Shown: piece after piece, positions 48,894 through 57,774 of the stretch
Layout: every line of letters begins with the position of its first letter
Numbering within the stretch: the first letter of the stretch is position 1
Assembly: GCA_002347365.1 (NCBI GenBank)
Contig: DDWT01000028.1
Location: 1 to 63,747 of the forward strand
DNA length: 63,747 bases
Origin: Actinobacteria bacterium UBA2279
Lineage (GTDB): Bacteria; Actinomycetota; Coriobacteriia; Anaerosomatales; Anaerosomataceae
Direction of reading: 5' to 3'
Notes under the pieces: generated by a model
The model's database searches: none
What the model was told of the DNA's origin: nothing
The model's input: the letters and a program-made list of their open reading frames with translations, nothing else
Program-made: the position numbers and the translations under genes

Positions 48894-50069
48894 ATGGAAG
48901 TCGAGATCGGGCGTGGTAAGACCGCACGGCGTGCGTATGGCTTCGACGACATTGCGATCGTTCCGTCACGCAGGACGCGTGACCCCCGCGATGTGAACAT
49001 CACCTGGGAGTTCTCCCACAGGGGTAAGACCCACACGTTCCCGCTTCCGGTGCTTGCCTCGGCGATGGACGGCGTCGTCGATCCAGGATTCGCCATCACC
49101 ATGGGGAGACTGGGCGGTCTTGCAGTTCTGAACCTTGAAGGGATCCAGACACGCTACGCTGATCCGACTCCTCATCTGGATGCGATCGCGTCCTTCTCCA
49201 AGGATGAAGCGACTTCGCGCATGCAGGAGATCTACGCTGCCGAAGACGTGAAGCCTGAGCTCATCACCGAGCGTGTGAAGGCTGTGAAGGCCGGCGGCGT
49301 GCTCGCCGCAGCCTCGCTGACTCCGCAGAACGTCGAGCGCTACATTGACGCCGCCATGGCCGGTGGACTCGATGTCCTGATCATCCAGGGTACGGTCGTC
49401 AGTGCCGAGCATGTCTCCACCTACGACAAGCCGCTCGATCTGAATGCATTCATACGAGATCTCGACATCCCGGTCATCGTCGGTGGCTGCTGCAGCTACC
49501 AGGGCGCTCTCCATCTGATGCGCACCGGTGCCGTGGGTGTTCTTGTCGGTGTCGGCCCCGGCCACGCATGCACATCACGGCGTGTTCTGGGCATCGGCGT
49601 CCCACAGTGCACTGCGGTGGCGGACGCTGCGGCCGCTCGTATGCGGCACCTCGACGAGACGGGCACCTACTGTCACGTTATCGCTGACGGCGGTATGCGC
49701 ACCGGTGGCGACCTTGCCAAGGCGATCGCGGTGGGCGCCGACAGCGTCATGATCGGATCGCCGCTCGCGTCCGCATCGGAAGCACCCGGCCGCGGTTATC
49801 ACTGGGGCATGGCGACCTTCCATCCCGATCTCCCCCGTGGCACGCGCGTTCGTGCCGGTGTGAAGGGTAGCCTCGAGGAGATCCTGCTAGGTCCGGCCCA
49901 TGAGAACGACGGTACGCTCAACCTCTGCGGTGGCCTCAGGACGTCGATGGCCACCTGTGGATACGAGAACCTCAAGACCTTCCAGAAGGCCGAGGTAATG
50001 GTTGCACCCTCGCTGCAGACGGAGGGCAAGGTCCTCCAGCAGTCGCAGGGTGTAGGCATGGGCCGGTAG
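48894..50069 (+). CDS. guaB3: GuaB3-family IMP dehydrogenase
   Basis: A 391-residue IMPDH-related protein of the GuaB3 family, lacking CBS domains. The TIM barrel shows the substrate-site LASAMDGVVDPGFAITMGRL and the catalytic cysteine loop GPGHACTSRRVLGIGVPQCT, followed by VIADGGMRTGGDLAKAIAVG. GuaB3 is typical of Actinobacteria and cyanobacteria, where it can oxidise IMP to XMP. AGGAGG is 12 bases before the ATG. It is coupled with guaA. Confidence 0.92.
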   Translation: MEVEIGRGKTARRAYGFDDIAIVPSRRTRDPRDVNITWEFSHRGKTHTFPLPVLASAMDGVVDPGFAITMGRLGGLAVLNLEGIQTRYADPTPHLDAIASFSKDEATSRMQEIYAAEDVKPELITERVKAVKAGGVLAAASLTPQNVERYIDAAMAGGLDVLIIQGTVVSAEHVSTYDKPLDLNAFIRDLDIPVIVGGCCSYQGALHLMRTGAVGVLVGVGPGHACTSRRVLGIGVPQCTAVADAAAARMRHLDETGTYCHVIADGGMRTGGDLAKAIAVGADSVMIGSPLASASEAPGRGYHWGMATFHPDLPRGTRVRAGVKGSLEEILLGPAHENDGTLNLCGGLRTSMATCGYENLKTFQKAEVMVAPSLQTEGKVLQQSQGVGMGR

Positions 50070-50078
50070 GGGTTGCGG

Positions 50079-51626
50079 GTGAGCTATCACGATCAGCAGC
50101 CGACCGTCTTCGTCGTAGACTTTGGCGCGCAGTACGCACAGCTCATTGCACGTCGCGTGCGTGAGGCGAAGGTCTACTCGGAGATCGTTCCTCACGACAT
50201 CACAGCGGAAGAGATCGAGCGTCGCCATCCGGCGGCGCTCATCTTGTCGGGCGGGCCGGCGAGTGTCTACGCCCCGGGCGCACCGAAGATGGATCCGCGC
50301 ATCTATGATCTGGGTATCCCGATCCTGGGCTTCTGCTACGGCATGCAGCTCATGGCGCTGGACCTGGGCGGCAAAGTCCCTCACACGGATATCGGTGAGT
50401 ACGGCTTCGCAGAGCTTGCGGTGATGGAGCCAGAGTGTCGGCTCCTTGAGGGCGTGCCGGAGACGTCGCAGGTGTGGATGAGCCATCGCGACAGCGTCGG
50501 CACGGCGCCTGAGGGCTTCCTGGTGACGGCGTGTACCGAGATCACCGCGGTCGCTGCGATGGAGGACTCCTCGCGGGGTCTGTACGCGACCCAATTCCAT
50601 CCTGAGGTCGCTCACACTGCCTACGGTCAGCAGATCATCAAGCGTTTTCTGCACGAGATAGCCGGTATCCCTCCGGTCTGGACGATGGTCAACATCATCG
50701 ACGAGACCGTCACGCGCGTTCGTGAGCAGGTCGGCACCGATCGTGTGATCTGCGGGCTGTCCGGCGGCGTCGACTCCAGCGTCGTTGCAGCGCTGCTCCA
50801 CCGCGCGGTCGGCGACCAGCTCACGTGTGTGTTCGTGGACCACGGGATGATGCGTCTGGACGAGGCCGAGCAGGTCGTCCGTACATTCCGTGACCAGTTC
50901 CATATCGACCTCGTACACGTTCAGGCTCAGGAGCGCTACCTCGGCCTGCTCGAGCACGTGACGGACCCCGAACTCAAGCGGCGCATCATCGGCGAGGAGT
51001 TCTGGAAGGTGTTCTTCGAAGAGGCCACCACGCTTGAAGGCGTGAAGTGGCTTGCGCAGGGCACGCTGTATCCCGATGTGATCGAGAGCGGCAACAAGAG
51101 CGCCGCCAAGATCAAGAGCCACCACAATCTGATCCCATTCCCCGCGGGAGTACATTTCGACCTCATCGAGCCGCTGAGAGCACTGTTCAAAGACGAGGTT
51201 CGTGCCGTGGGGGCCGAGCTGGGCTTGCCTGACGAGATCGTGCATCGTCAGCCCTTCCCGGGTCCCGGACTCGCCGTACGTATCATTGGCGCCATTACTG
51301 AAGAGAAGCTCGACATCCTACGCAAGGCCGATGCGATCGTTCGCGAGGAGATCGGCAATTGGGACACGGAGCGCAGCGTCTGGCAGTACTTCGCCGTCCT
51401 GCCGGATATCCGTTCGGTCGGCGTCATGGGGGACGAACGCACCTACGGTCACCCCATCATCATCCGCGCTGTCGCCTCGGCAGATGCGATGACCGCCGAC
51501 TGGGCGCGCTTGCCTCACGAGTTGCTTGCGAAGATGAGCAATCGCATCATCAATGAGGTCGAGGGGATCAACCGGGTCGCCTATGACATCACGAGCAAGC
51601 CCCCAGGCACCATCGAGTGGGAATAA
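50079..51626 (+). CDS. guaA: GMP synthase (glutamine-hydrolysing)
   Basis: GuaA, 515 residues, converting XMP to GMP. The class I glutaminase domain (about 1-195) has the nucleophile in GFCYGMQLMALDLGG and the histidine in TQFHPEVAHTAYG. The ATP pyrophosphatase PP-loop is LSGGVDSSVVAALLHR. The C-terminal dimerisation domain ends ITSKPPGTIEWE. Start GTG 50079 lies 6 bases after AGGGG (50068-50072); TTG 50073 lacks spacing. Nine bases follow guaB3. Confidence 0.96.
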   Translation: MSYHDQQPTVFVVDFGAQYAQLIARRVREAKVYSEIVPHDITAEEIERRHPAALILSGGPASVYAPGAPKMDPRIYDLGIPILGFCYGMQLMALDLGGKVPHTDIGEYGFAELAVMEPECRLLEGVPETSQVWMSHRDSVGTAPEGFLVTACTEITAVAAMEDSSRGLYATQFHPEVAHTAYGQQIIKRFLHEIAGIPPVWTMVNIIDETVTRVREQVGTDRVICGLSGGVDSSVVAALLHRAVGDQLTCVFVDHGMMRLDEAEQVVRTFRDQFHIDLVHVQAQERYLGLLEHVTDPELKRRIIGEEFWKVFFEEATTLEGVKWLAQGTLYPDVIESGNKSAAKIKSHHNLIPFPAGVHFDLIEPLRALFKDEVRAVGAELGLPDEIVHRQPFPGPGLAVRIIGAITEEKLDILRKADAIVREEIGNWDTERSVWQYFAVLPDIRSVGVMGDERTYGHPIIIRAVASADAMTADWARLPHELLAKMSNRIINEVEGINRVAYDITSKPPGTIEWE

Positions 51627-51640
51627 GTAGGGTATGACGA

Positions 51641-51666
51641 GCGCCGGCAGTACCTCGCCGGCGTTC
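51641..51666 (+). terminator. Weak terminator-like hairpin after guaA
   Basis: CGCCGGC (51642-51648) pairs with GCCGGCG (51657-51663) around AGTACCTC, followed by TTCTGC. The stem is GC-rich but the T run is short, so read-through into the aromatic genes is likely partial. Confidence 0.45.
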
Positions 51667-51708
51667 TGCACAACAAACGACCCCCCGACCTGAGGTGGAG
51701 TGGAGAGT

Positions 51709-51984
51709 ATGGGCGAGCATACGGAAGGCGTCAGGCAGGAGATCACGGATCTCCGGGCCCAGATCGACGAGGTTGATTGTCGTATCGTCAAGCTGCTCAA
51801 CGAGCGTGCGGACCTGGCGCTGGCGATCCGTGCGCTCAAGCCCAAGGTCAACTGGGGACTCTATGATCCAAAACGCGAAGAGCAGATCTTCGCGCAACTG
51901 TCCGCGTGCAATGACGGGCCGCTGTTCGACGACAATCTCCGTGAGATCTACGAAGCGATACTGCATGTCATGAAGGAGCTCTGA
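51709..51984 (+). CDS. Chorismate mutase, AroQ class
   Basis: A 91-residue helical chorismate mutase of the AroQ fold. The N-terminal EITDLRAQIDEVDCRIVKLL, with the conserved catalytic Arg and the following NERADLALAIRALK, fits the family. It converts chorismate to prephenate for Phe and Tyr. ATG 51709 is preferred; GTG 51700 is an option. It is 6 bases before a DAHP synthase gene, a partner with which AroQ domains are fused in some bacteria. Confidence 0.85.
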   Translation: MGEHTEGVRQEITDLRAQIDEVDCRIVKLLNERADLALAIRALKPKVNWGLYDPKREEQIFAQLSACNDGPLFDDNLREIYEAILHVMKEL

Positions 51985-51990
51985 ACCGTC

Positions 51991-52788
51991 ATGGCCGATG
52001 TGGCACAAGCCATTGGTGCGGTCGTACGGGATGGTGAGCGGGTGACGCTCATGGTCGGCCCGTGCTCGATCGAGAGTCGTGAGCAGATCATGGAGGTCGC
52101 TGCGGTCACGGCGGAACTCGGGATTCGCGTGCTTCGCGGCGGCGCGTACAAGCCGCGCACATCGCCCTACTCCTTCCAGGGCCTGGAGGAAGAGGGCCTC
52201 AAGCTGCTCAAGGAGGCGGGAGAGCGATATGGCCTGCTCACCTGCACGGAAGTCGTCGACTCTGCTCACGCGGAGCTCGTGGACAGCTACGTGGACATCC
52301 TGCAGATCGGGACGCGCAACATGGCCAACTACTCACTGCTCAAGAAGCTGGGCAGCGTGACCGCCGAGAGCGGGAAGCCGGTGCTATTCAAGCGCGGTAT
52401 GGCGGCGACCATCGATGAATGGCTCGCGGCGAGCGAGTACATCACCAGCCAGGGCAACCCGAACGTCATCTTATGCGAGCGCGGTATCCGTACGTTTGAG
52501 ACATCGACGCGTTTCACACTGGACATCACCGCCGTCCCGGTCGTCAAGAAGCTCTCGAACCTCCCGATCATCATCGATGCATCTCACCCCTGCGGCCAGG
52601 CGGATCTCGTTCCTGCGGTGTGCCGTGCCGCAGTCGCGGTAGGCGCGGACGGAATCATGGTGGAGGTCCACCCCAACCCCCGCAAGGCCCTGTCGGATGG
52701 TCCGCAGTCCCTGGATCTCCCGCGACTTCGTGTATTGGTTGGCGAACTCCAACCTGTGGCAGAATCTGTAGGTAGAACGATCGCCTAG
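51991..52788 (+). CDS. aroF: DAHP synthase, type I beta
   Basis: 3-deoxy-D-arabino-heptulosonate-7-phosphate synthase, 265 residues, first step of the shikimate pathway (PEP + erythrose-4-P). Marks are MVGPCSIESREQ with the metal-binding cysteine, RGGAYKPRTSPYSFQG, LQIGTRNMANYSLL and DASHPCGQADLVP. It lacks an N-terminal regulatory domain (neither ferredoxin-like nor AroQ), which suggests the separate chorismate mutase may confer feedback control. ATG 51991 follows AAGGAGCTC. Confidence 0.93.
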   Translation: MADVAQAIGAVVRDGERVTLMVGPCSIESREQIMEVAAVTAELGIRVLRGGAYKPRTSPYSFQGLEEEGLKLLKEAGERYGLLTCTEVVDSAHAELVDSYVDILQIGTRNMANYSLLKKLGSVTAESGKPVLFKRGMAATIDEWLAASEYITSQGNPNVILCERGIRTFETSTRFTLDITAVPVVKKLSNLPIIIDASHPCGQADLVPAVCRAAVAVGADGIMVEVHPNPRKALSDGPQSLDLPRLRVLVGELQPVAESVGRTIA

Positions 52789-52845
52789 CACTTCGGCGCG
52801 CAAGTTGCTGCTACACGCTCGTACACCGAGTGAAAGGTGACACGG

Positions 52846-53052
52846 ATGACGGAGGTCTCACTTCGCCGATTCTGTGCCCATTGCGGCTCACAGAACGAAC
52901 CACGCCTTGGCTTCTGTGCCGAGTGTGGGGGTCCCGTGTGCGCGAAGTGCGGCAACGTCCAGCACGTGCATGGTGAGTCGAAAGTCATGCACGACATGTG
53001 TCTCAAGCACGGTGAGAGCAGTGGTTTTTCCATGATCAAGTTCGTGAAGTGA
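52846..53052 (+). CDS. Small zinc-ribbon protein
   Basis: A 68-residue protein with three CxxC pairs: CAHCG at about 10-14, CAECG at about 27-31 and CAKCG at about 36-40, plus a C-terminal HDMCLKHG. This fits one or two small zinc-binding sites. I do not recognise a function. ATG 52846 has AAAGGTG (52833-52839) 6 bases upstream. It lies between the DAHP synthase gene and pcrA with no obvious link to either. Confidence 0.75.
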   Translation: MTEVSLRRFCAHCGSQNEPRLGFCAECGGPVCAKCGNVQHVHGESKVMHDMCLKHGESSGFSMIKFVK

Positions 53053-53147
53053 CCGAAGCTGTCCCGGGCTAGCGGTCTTCCGCGCATACCCTGCCATGTG
53101 GTGTCCCAGGGGAGTCGTGCGTACTCCGGGTGAAGCTGTGTGAGCCC

Positions 53148-53176
53148 TGGAGTCGGACCGCCTCCGCGTGTAAACT
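53148..53176 (+). promoter_or_regulatory. Candidate promoter giving a leaderless pcrA transcript
   Basis: TGGAGT (53148-53153) and TAAACT (53171-53176) are 17 bases apart. The -10 is good, the -35 weak. The pcrA ATG at 53186 lies only 9 bases after the -10 hexamer, with no Shine-Dalgarno between, so the start site would fall at or next to the ATG. The rest of 53053-53147 has no recognisable element. Confidence 0.4.
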
Positions 53177-53185
53177 GGACACCCT

Positions 53186-55429
53186 ATGAACCTCCTTCTG
53201 GACGAACTCAACCCTGCGCAGCATGACGCTGTCGTGACCACTGATGGGCCTCTGCTTGTGTTGGCGGGCGCCGGATCGGGCAAGACGCGCGTGCTCACAC
53301 ACCGCATAGCGCATCTCATTGGAGACAAGCGCGTATCGCCGGCCGAGATTCTCGCCATCACCTTCACGAACAAGGCGGCGCAGGAGATGCGGCATCGTCT
53401 GGAGGACCTCGTCGGCCCGGGAGCGCGGTCGATGTGGGTCATGACGTTCCACGCAATGTGCGTGCGCATCCTGCGTGGCGAGGCCCACCGTCTCGGCTAC
53501 ACGCGCAACTTCTCGATCTACGATGACGACGACAGCAAGCGTATGATCTCTGCGGCGATGGCCGATCTCGAGATCGATCCCAAAAAGGCGCCGGTCAAGA
53601 TGATCGCCGGCCGTATCTCCTCGGCGAAAAACGAACTCATCGGCCCTGCGCGCTTCGCGCAGGACGCGGTCATGCCGCCGATGAAGGTCGCCGCGAAGGT
53701 CTACCCGCTCTACCAGCAGCGTTTGGTCGCGGCCAACGCGATGGACTTCGATGATTTGCTCGTGAACACGCACCGGCTTTTCGACGAGCACCCGGAGGTC
53801 CTCGCGTTTTACCAGGACCGTTTTCGCTACATCCACGTCGACGAGTACCAGGACACCAACCACGCGCAGTACTCGATCGTGAACCTGCTGGCAGCCAAGC
53901 ACCGCAACCTGATGGTCGTGGGCGACGATGACCAGTCCATCTACTCGTGGCGTGGTGCCGACATCCGCAACATCCTCGAGTTCGAACATGACTATCCGGA
54001 GGCGACCGTCATCAAGCTCGAGCAGAACTATCGCTCGACGCAGACGATCCTGACCGCTGCCAACGCCGTGGTCGCCAACAACGCAGGGCGCAAGCCTAAG
54101 ACGCTTTGGACGGCGAACGCCGGCGGGGAGGCCATAACACGCTACTTTGCGACGGATGAGAAGGACGAAGCTCGCTTCGTCGGCCAGGAGATCGAGCGGC
54201 TGCTGCGCGAGGAACATCGCGGTTACGACGATTTCGCGGTCTTCTACCGCACCAATGCACAGTCCCGGACGCTGGAGGACATCTTCCTGCGCGTGGGCGT
54301 GCCGTATCGACTCGTGGGCGGTACACGCTTCTTCGAGCGCGCCGAGATCAAAGACGTCATGGCGTGGCTGCGGGCCGTCGTGAACCCTGCAGACATCCAG
54401 TCCGTCGAGCGTCTGCTCACCAAACGGCAGGGTATCGGCAAGACGACGGTGGACGCGCTCAAAGCTCGCTCCTACGAAGAGGGAATCACGCTCTCTGAGG
54501 CGATCGATCGTTCTGCCGAGGAGGACTGGCTCTCTACCGGCCCGCGTCGCAAGGTCGCGGAGCTCGCCGCTGTCCTGGTCGAGGCGCGCGGGCTTGAGCC
54601 CGACACCTTGCGCGAGCGTGTCGAGGAGATCGTGAAACGCTCGGGTCTGCTCTCGGCGCTGGCCGCAGAGGGTACGAGCGAGGCCGAAGGCCGTGCGGAG
54701 AACATCCGTGAGTTCTTCGGAGTCGTGCAGGAGTACGACGAGACGCACGAGGACGCCGATCGAACGCTGGAGACGTTCCTGGAATGGATATCGCTGCGCA
54801 CAGATCTTGATCAGCTGGCCGAGGAGGACCGCTCGGTCACGCTCATGACGCTGCATACCGCAAAAGGCCTGGAGTACCCCGTCGTATTCCTCGTGGGTAT
54901 GGAAGACACGATCTTCCCGCATGCGAACTCGATGTTCGACCCGCAGGGCCTCGAAGAGGAGCGCCGCCTGTGCTACGTGGGTATCACACGCGCTCGCGAA
55001 CGCCTGTATCTCACACATGCCAGTCAGCGCTCGCTGTTCGGGCAGTCGCAGTACAACCCCCCGAGTCGCTTCATTGATGAGGTCCCGGAAGAGTGCATTC
55101 GTACCGAGGGAGTCGGTTCCGCCGGTTTCGGTTCGGCGGCGCCCGGGCGTGGACGCGGCGACCGCGGAGGCTCCACACGCTGGGCGAGCGGCTTCGAGGC
55201 CGGCTCGACCGCCTCGGGAGGCCGTGTGTTCGGGTCGGGCCAGCGACGTGCGAGCGAGCCGAAGGAAGCCACAGTGCAGCTGGCGACCGGAGATGTGGTC
55301 GAGCACAAGACCTTCGGTCGCGGTACCGTGCTCGAGGTCAATGGAGACCGCGTGGAGATCCGGTTCGGCGGTCCGGCAGGGACGAAGAAGCTCCTTATGG
55401 GGTACGCTCCGATACGTAAGGTCGAGTGA
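53186..55429 (+). CDS. pcrA: ATP-dependent DNA helicase PcrA/UvrD
   Basis: Superfamily 1A helicase, 747 residues, unwinding DNA 3' to 5' in excision repair and replication-fork upkeep. Motif I is LAGAGSGKTRVL (about 27-38), motif II VDEYQDTNHAQ, motif III GDDDQSIYSWRGA, motif V MTLHTAKGLEYP, motif VI RLCYVGITRARERLY. A glycine/arginine-rich linker (about 650-695) precedes a Tudor-like C-terminus (VVEHKTFGRGTVLEVNGDRV), typical of PcrA. No Shine-Dalgarno before ATG 53186. Confidence 0.95.
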   Translation: MNLLLDELNPAQHDAVVTTDGPLLVLAGAGSGKTRVLTHRIAHLIGDKRVSPAEILAITFTNKAAQEMRHRLEDLVGPGARSMWVMTFHAMCVRILRGEAHRLGYTRNFSIYDDDDSKRMISAAMADLEIDPKKAPVKMIAGRISSAKNELIGPARFAQDAVMPPMKVAAKVYPLYQQRLVAANAMDFDDLLVNTHRLFDEHPEVLAFYQDRFRYIHVDEYQDTNHAQYSIVNLLAAKHRNLMVVGDDDQSIYSWRGADIRNILEFEHDYPEATVIKLEQNYRSTQTILTAANAVVANNAGRKPKTLWTANAGGEAITRYFATDEKDEARFVGQEIERLLREEHRGYDDFAVFYRTNAQSRTLEDIFLRVGVPYRLVGGTRFFERAEIKDVMAWLRAVVNPADIQSVERLLTKRQGIGKTTVDALKARSYEEGITLSEAIDRSAEEDWLSTGPRRKVAELAAVLVEARGLEPDTLRERVEEIVKRSGLLSALAAEGTSEAEGRAENIREFFGVVQEYDETHEDADRTLETFLEWISLRTDLDQLAEEDRSVTLMTLHTAKGLEYPVVFLVGMEDTIFPHANSMFDPQGLEEERRLCYVGITRARERLYLTHASQRSLFGQSQYNPPSRFIDEVPEECIRTEGVGSAGFGSAAPGRGRGDRGGSTRWASGFEAGSTASGGRVFGSGQRRASEPKEATVQLATGDVVEHKTFGRGTVLEVNGDRVEIRFGGPAGTKKLLMGYAPIRKVE

Positions 55430-55465
55430 TTCTCTGCGACCATGGCGGTCGCGAAGGGAGTGACG

Positions 55466-57094
55466 ATGGGGCCGGTCCTCGTCTTCGGTCACCGCAATCC
55501 GGATAACGACTCCATCTGCTCGGCGGTCGCCTACGCGCACCTCAAGAACCGTACCGATGCCGAGAACATCTACGTTCCGGCGCGCCTCGGCCCGGTGCCC
55601 CCCGAGACGGCCTGGGTATTCGAGCGCTTCGGCGTCGATCTGCCCGATGAGATCACGCATGTGCGTACGCGCGTCCGCGACGTGATGTCGGCCGATGTCA
55701 TCTCTGTAGCCCCCGATGAGAACATGCTGGCAGCGGGACGTCTGATGCGCGAACACGGGGTGCGTGCGTTGCCCGTGGTCGATGCCGAGGGAGTCGTTCG
55801 CGGTCTGATCAACGTCGCGATCCTCGCCGAACGCTACATCGAGGAGACTGACGTTGCGGACTTCACCGAGCTTCCGGTGACCGTTGGTCAAATCGCCGAT
55901 GCTCTTGGCGGCGGCGTGCTGGCCGGAAGTGCTGATGCCGTGCTCTCCGGCGGGGTCCTTATCGGCGCCATGGAGCCTCAGACGATGCGCGGCTACATCA
56001 AGCCCGGCGATACGCTCATCGTGGGCGATCGCAAGCGCACTCAGCCGATGGCGCTGGAGGCCGGCATCGCCTGCCTGATCGTGACGGGAGGGGCAACGCC
56101 GGAAGATGGCGTCCTCGAAACGGCTGCCCGAACAGGCACTTCGGTGATCTCTTCGCCACACGACACCTACGCGACAGCCAGGCTCGTGAACCTCAGTCAT
56201 AGCGTCGGCGAGATCATGGATGCCAATCTGCTGCTCGTGGCGCCCGATATGCTGCTTTCCGAGGTGGTGGAGGACCTGGTCGAGTCGCCACATCGTGAGG
56301 CCGTGGTGGTCGACGAGACCGGTCGGCTGGCGGGCATGATCACGCGCACCAATCTTGCCCGCGGGACCCGCCGCCGTGTCGTACTGCTCGACCACAACGA
56401 GCTGGCGCAGTCGGCTGCTGGAGCGGACGAGGCTGCGGTCGTCGAGATCGTCGACCACCACCGCGTGGGCGACGTGCAGACTGCCTCGCCCATCCTGTTC
56501 CTGAACATGCCGGTAGGCTCGACTGCGACGATCGTCGCGGAGCGTTACCGCGAGCTGGGCATCGAAGTCCCGGTCGTCATGGCTGGCCTGCTGCTGTCGG
56601 CAGTGTTGTCCGATACCGTGCTGCTGAAGTCACCGACGACGACGCTGCTCGACCGTGAGGTGGCGCGCCGTCTGGCGACTCTGCTCAAGATCGAGCCCGT
56701 AGAGTTCGGAATGGAGATGTTCCGGGCTCGGTCCGCCTATGAGACCTTCTCTGCAGAGCGCATCGTGGGCGCGGACCTCAAGGAGTACCGCATCGGCGAC
56801 GCATCCATTGCGGTCGGGCAGGTGGAGACGGTGAATGCCGCCGAGATACTCGTGCACCGGGATGAGATCGTTCTGGCCATGCGTGCAATGCGTGAGACCC
56901 GCCGATACGACCTTGTCCTGTTGATGGTCACCGACGTCGTGCGCGAGGGGAGCGAGATCGTGGCGGAAGGCAGAACGCGGATCGCCGAGCGAGGATTGGG
57001 CGTGACGTTCACGAACGGGTCCGCATGGATGGATGGCGTACTCTCACGGAAGAAGCAGGTCGCGGCGCGTCTCCTCGAGGCGGTGGGCGCATGA
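55466..57094 (+). CDS. CBS-domain-containing family II inorganic pyrophosphatase
   Basis: A 542-residue manganese-dependent pyrophosphatase. DHH domain begins VLVFGHRNPDNDSICSA; a regulatory insert (about 65-295) contains a CBS domain (RDVMSADVISVAPDENMLAA), a DRTGG domain and a second CBS (EVVEDLVESPHREAVVV). The DHH motif VDHHRVGD and DHHA2 tail with SRKKQ follow. It hydrolyses PPi, with adenine nucleotides regulating via CBS. ATG 55466 has AAGGGAG 5-7 bases upstream. Its stop overlaps the PAP2 ATG. Confidence 0.93.
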   Translation: MGPVLVFGHRNPDNDSICSAVAYAHLKNRTDAENIYVPARLGPVPPETAWVFERFGVDLPDEITHVRTRVRDVMSADVISVAPDENMLAAGRLMREHGVRALPVVDAEGVVRGLINVAILAERYIEETDVADFTELPVTVGQIADALGGGVLAGSADAVLSGGVLIGAMEPQTMRGYIKPGDTLIVGDRKRTQPMALEAGIACLIVTGGATPEDGVLETAARTGTSVISSPHDTYATARLVNLSHSVGEIMDANLLLVAPDMLLSEVVEDLVESPHREAVVVDETGRLAGMITRTNLARGTRRRVVLLDHNELAQSAAGADEAAVVEIVDHHRVGDVQTASPILFLNMPVGSTATIVAERYRELGIEVPVVMAGLLLSAVLSDTVLLKSPTTTLLDREVARRLATLLKIEPVEFGMEMFRARSAYETFSAERIVGADLKEYRIGDASIAVGQVETVNAAEILVHRDEIVLAMRAMRETRRYDLVLLMVTDVVREGSEIVAEGRTRIAERGLGVTFTNGSAWMDGVLSRKKQVAARLLEAVGA

Positions 57095-57774
57095 GTCCGA
57101 TGGTGCCGCGTACCGTGTCATGGCGTCGCGACCCGCGATCTGGGCTCCTCGTGATCGCGTGCGGTATAGCAGGTGTTTCGTTCGTGGTGCTGACGGCTGC
57201 GGTGCTGCAGCTGCCGGCGTTCCTGTCCTTTGACGCCCGTATCTCCGAACTCATCCGCGGCATCTCACTGCCGGGTCTGGAGAGCGTTGCACGCTTCTTC
57301 ACCACGTTGGGAAGCTTCCCGGTCCTGGGCGCACTCACGCTTGCGACGAGCGTATACCTCTACCTGCGAGGCCGCAGGGCAGAGGCGTTGCTGCTGCTTG
57401 TCACGGTTCCCCTCGGGGCGCTTTTAGGAGAGGGAATGAAGCTGGTCATCCACCGCGTGCGGCCGGCACTCGAGTTCGCCCGTATCGCGATTCCGGGGAC
57501 GTATGGTTTCCCGTCGGGGCACGCACTGTCCGCAACGACCTTCTTCGGCACCCTGGGCTTCGTTGCGCTGATCGGAGAGCGCCGACTGCGTCGCTCGGTC
57601 GTGATCGTCGCCACATGCACGGCAGCAGCGCTTCTGGTAGGTCTGTCGCGTGTGTACCTCGGCGTCCACTTCATGGGTGATGTCGTGGGTGGCTGGTTGC
57701 TCGGCGCCGCGTGGGTCACATTGATGATCCTGCTCGGCGCCACGTGGGGAGCCGGGATTCCGGAGAACGACTAG
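57091..57774 (+). CDS. PAP2-family membrane phosphatase
   Basis: A 227-residue phosphatase with about five or six membrane helices. The three PAP2 motifs are KLVIHRVRP, FPSGHAL and SRVYLGVHFMGD, carrying the catalytic histidines. Candidate substrates are undecaprenyl pyrophosphate or other lipid phosphates. It starts in the stop of the pyrophosphatase gene (ATGA) and overlaps the convergent kinase gene by 4 bases. The upstream frame to 57025 is not used. Confidence 0.9.
   Translation: MSPMVPRTVSWRRDPRSGLLVIACGIAGVSFVVLTAAVLQLPAFLSFDARISELIRGISLPGLESVARFFTTLGSFPVLGALTLATSVYLYLRGRRAEALLLLVTVPLGALLGEGMKLVIHRVRPALEFARIAIPGTYGFPSGHALSATTFFGTLGFVALIGERRLRRSVVIVATCTAAALLVGLSRVYLGVHFMGDVVGGWLLGAAWVTLMILLGATWGAGIPEND

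Noticed and set aside
53069..56461. A 1130-codon open frame on the - strand opposite pcrA and the pyrophosphatase gene
   Set aside because: Both genes opposite it have clear family motifs along their full length. The antisense frame has no recognisable domain and follows from high GC with few stops in that frame.
57025..57090. N-terminal extension of the PAP2 gene inside the pyrophosphatase gene
   Set aside because: ATG 57091 forms an ATGA overlap with the upstream stop, and the extra residues are hydrophilic and unlike the family.
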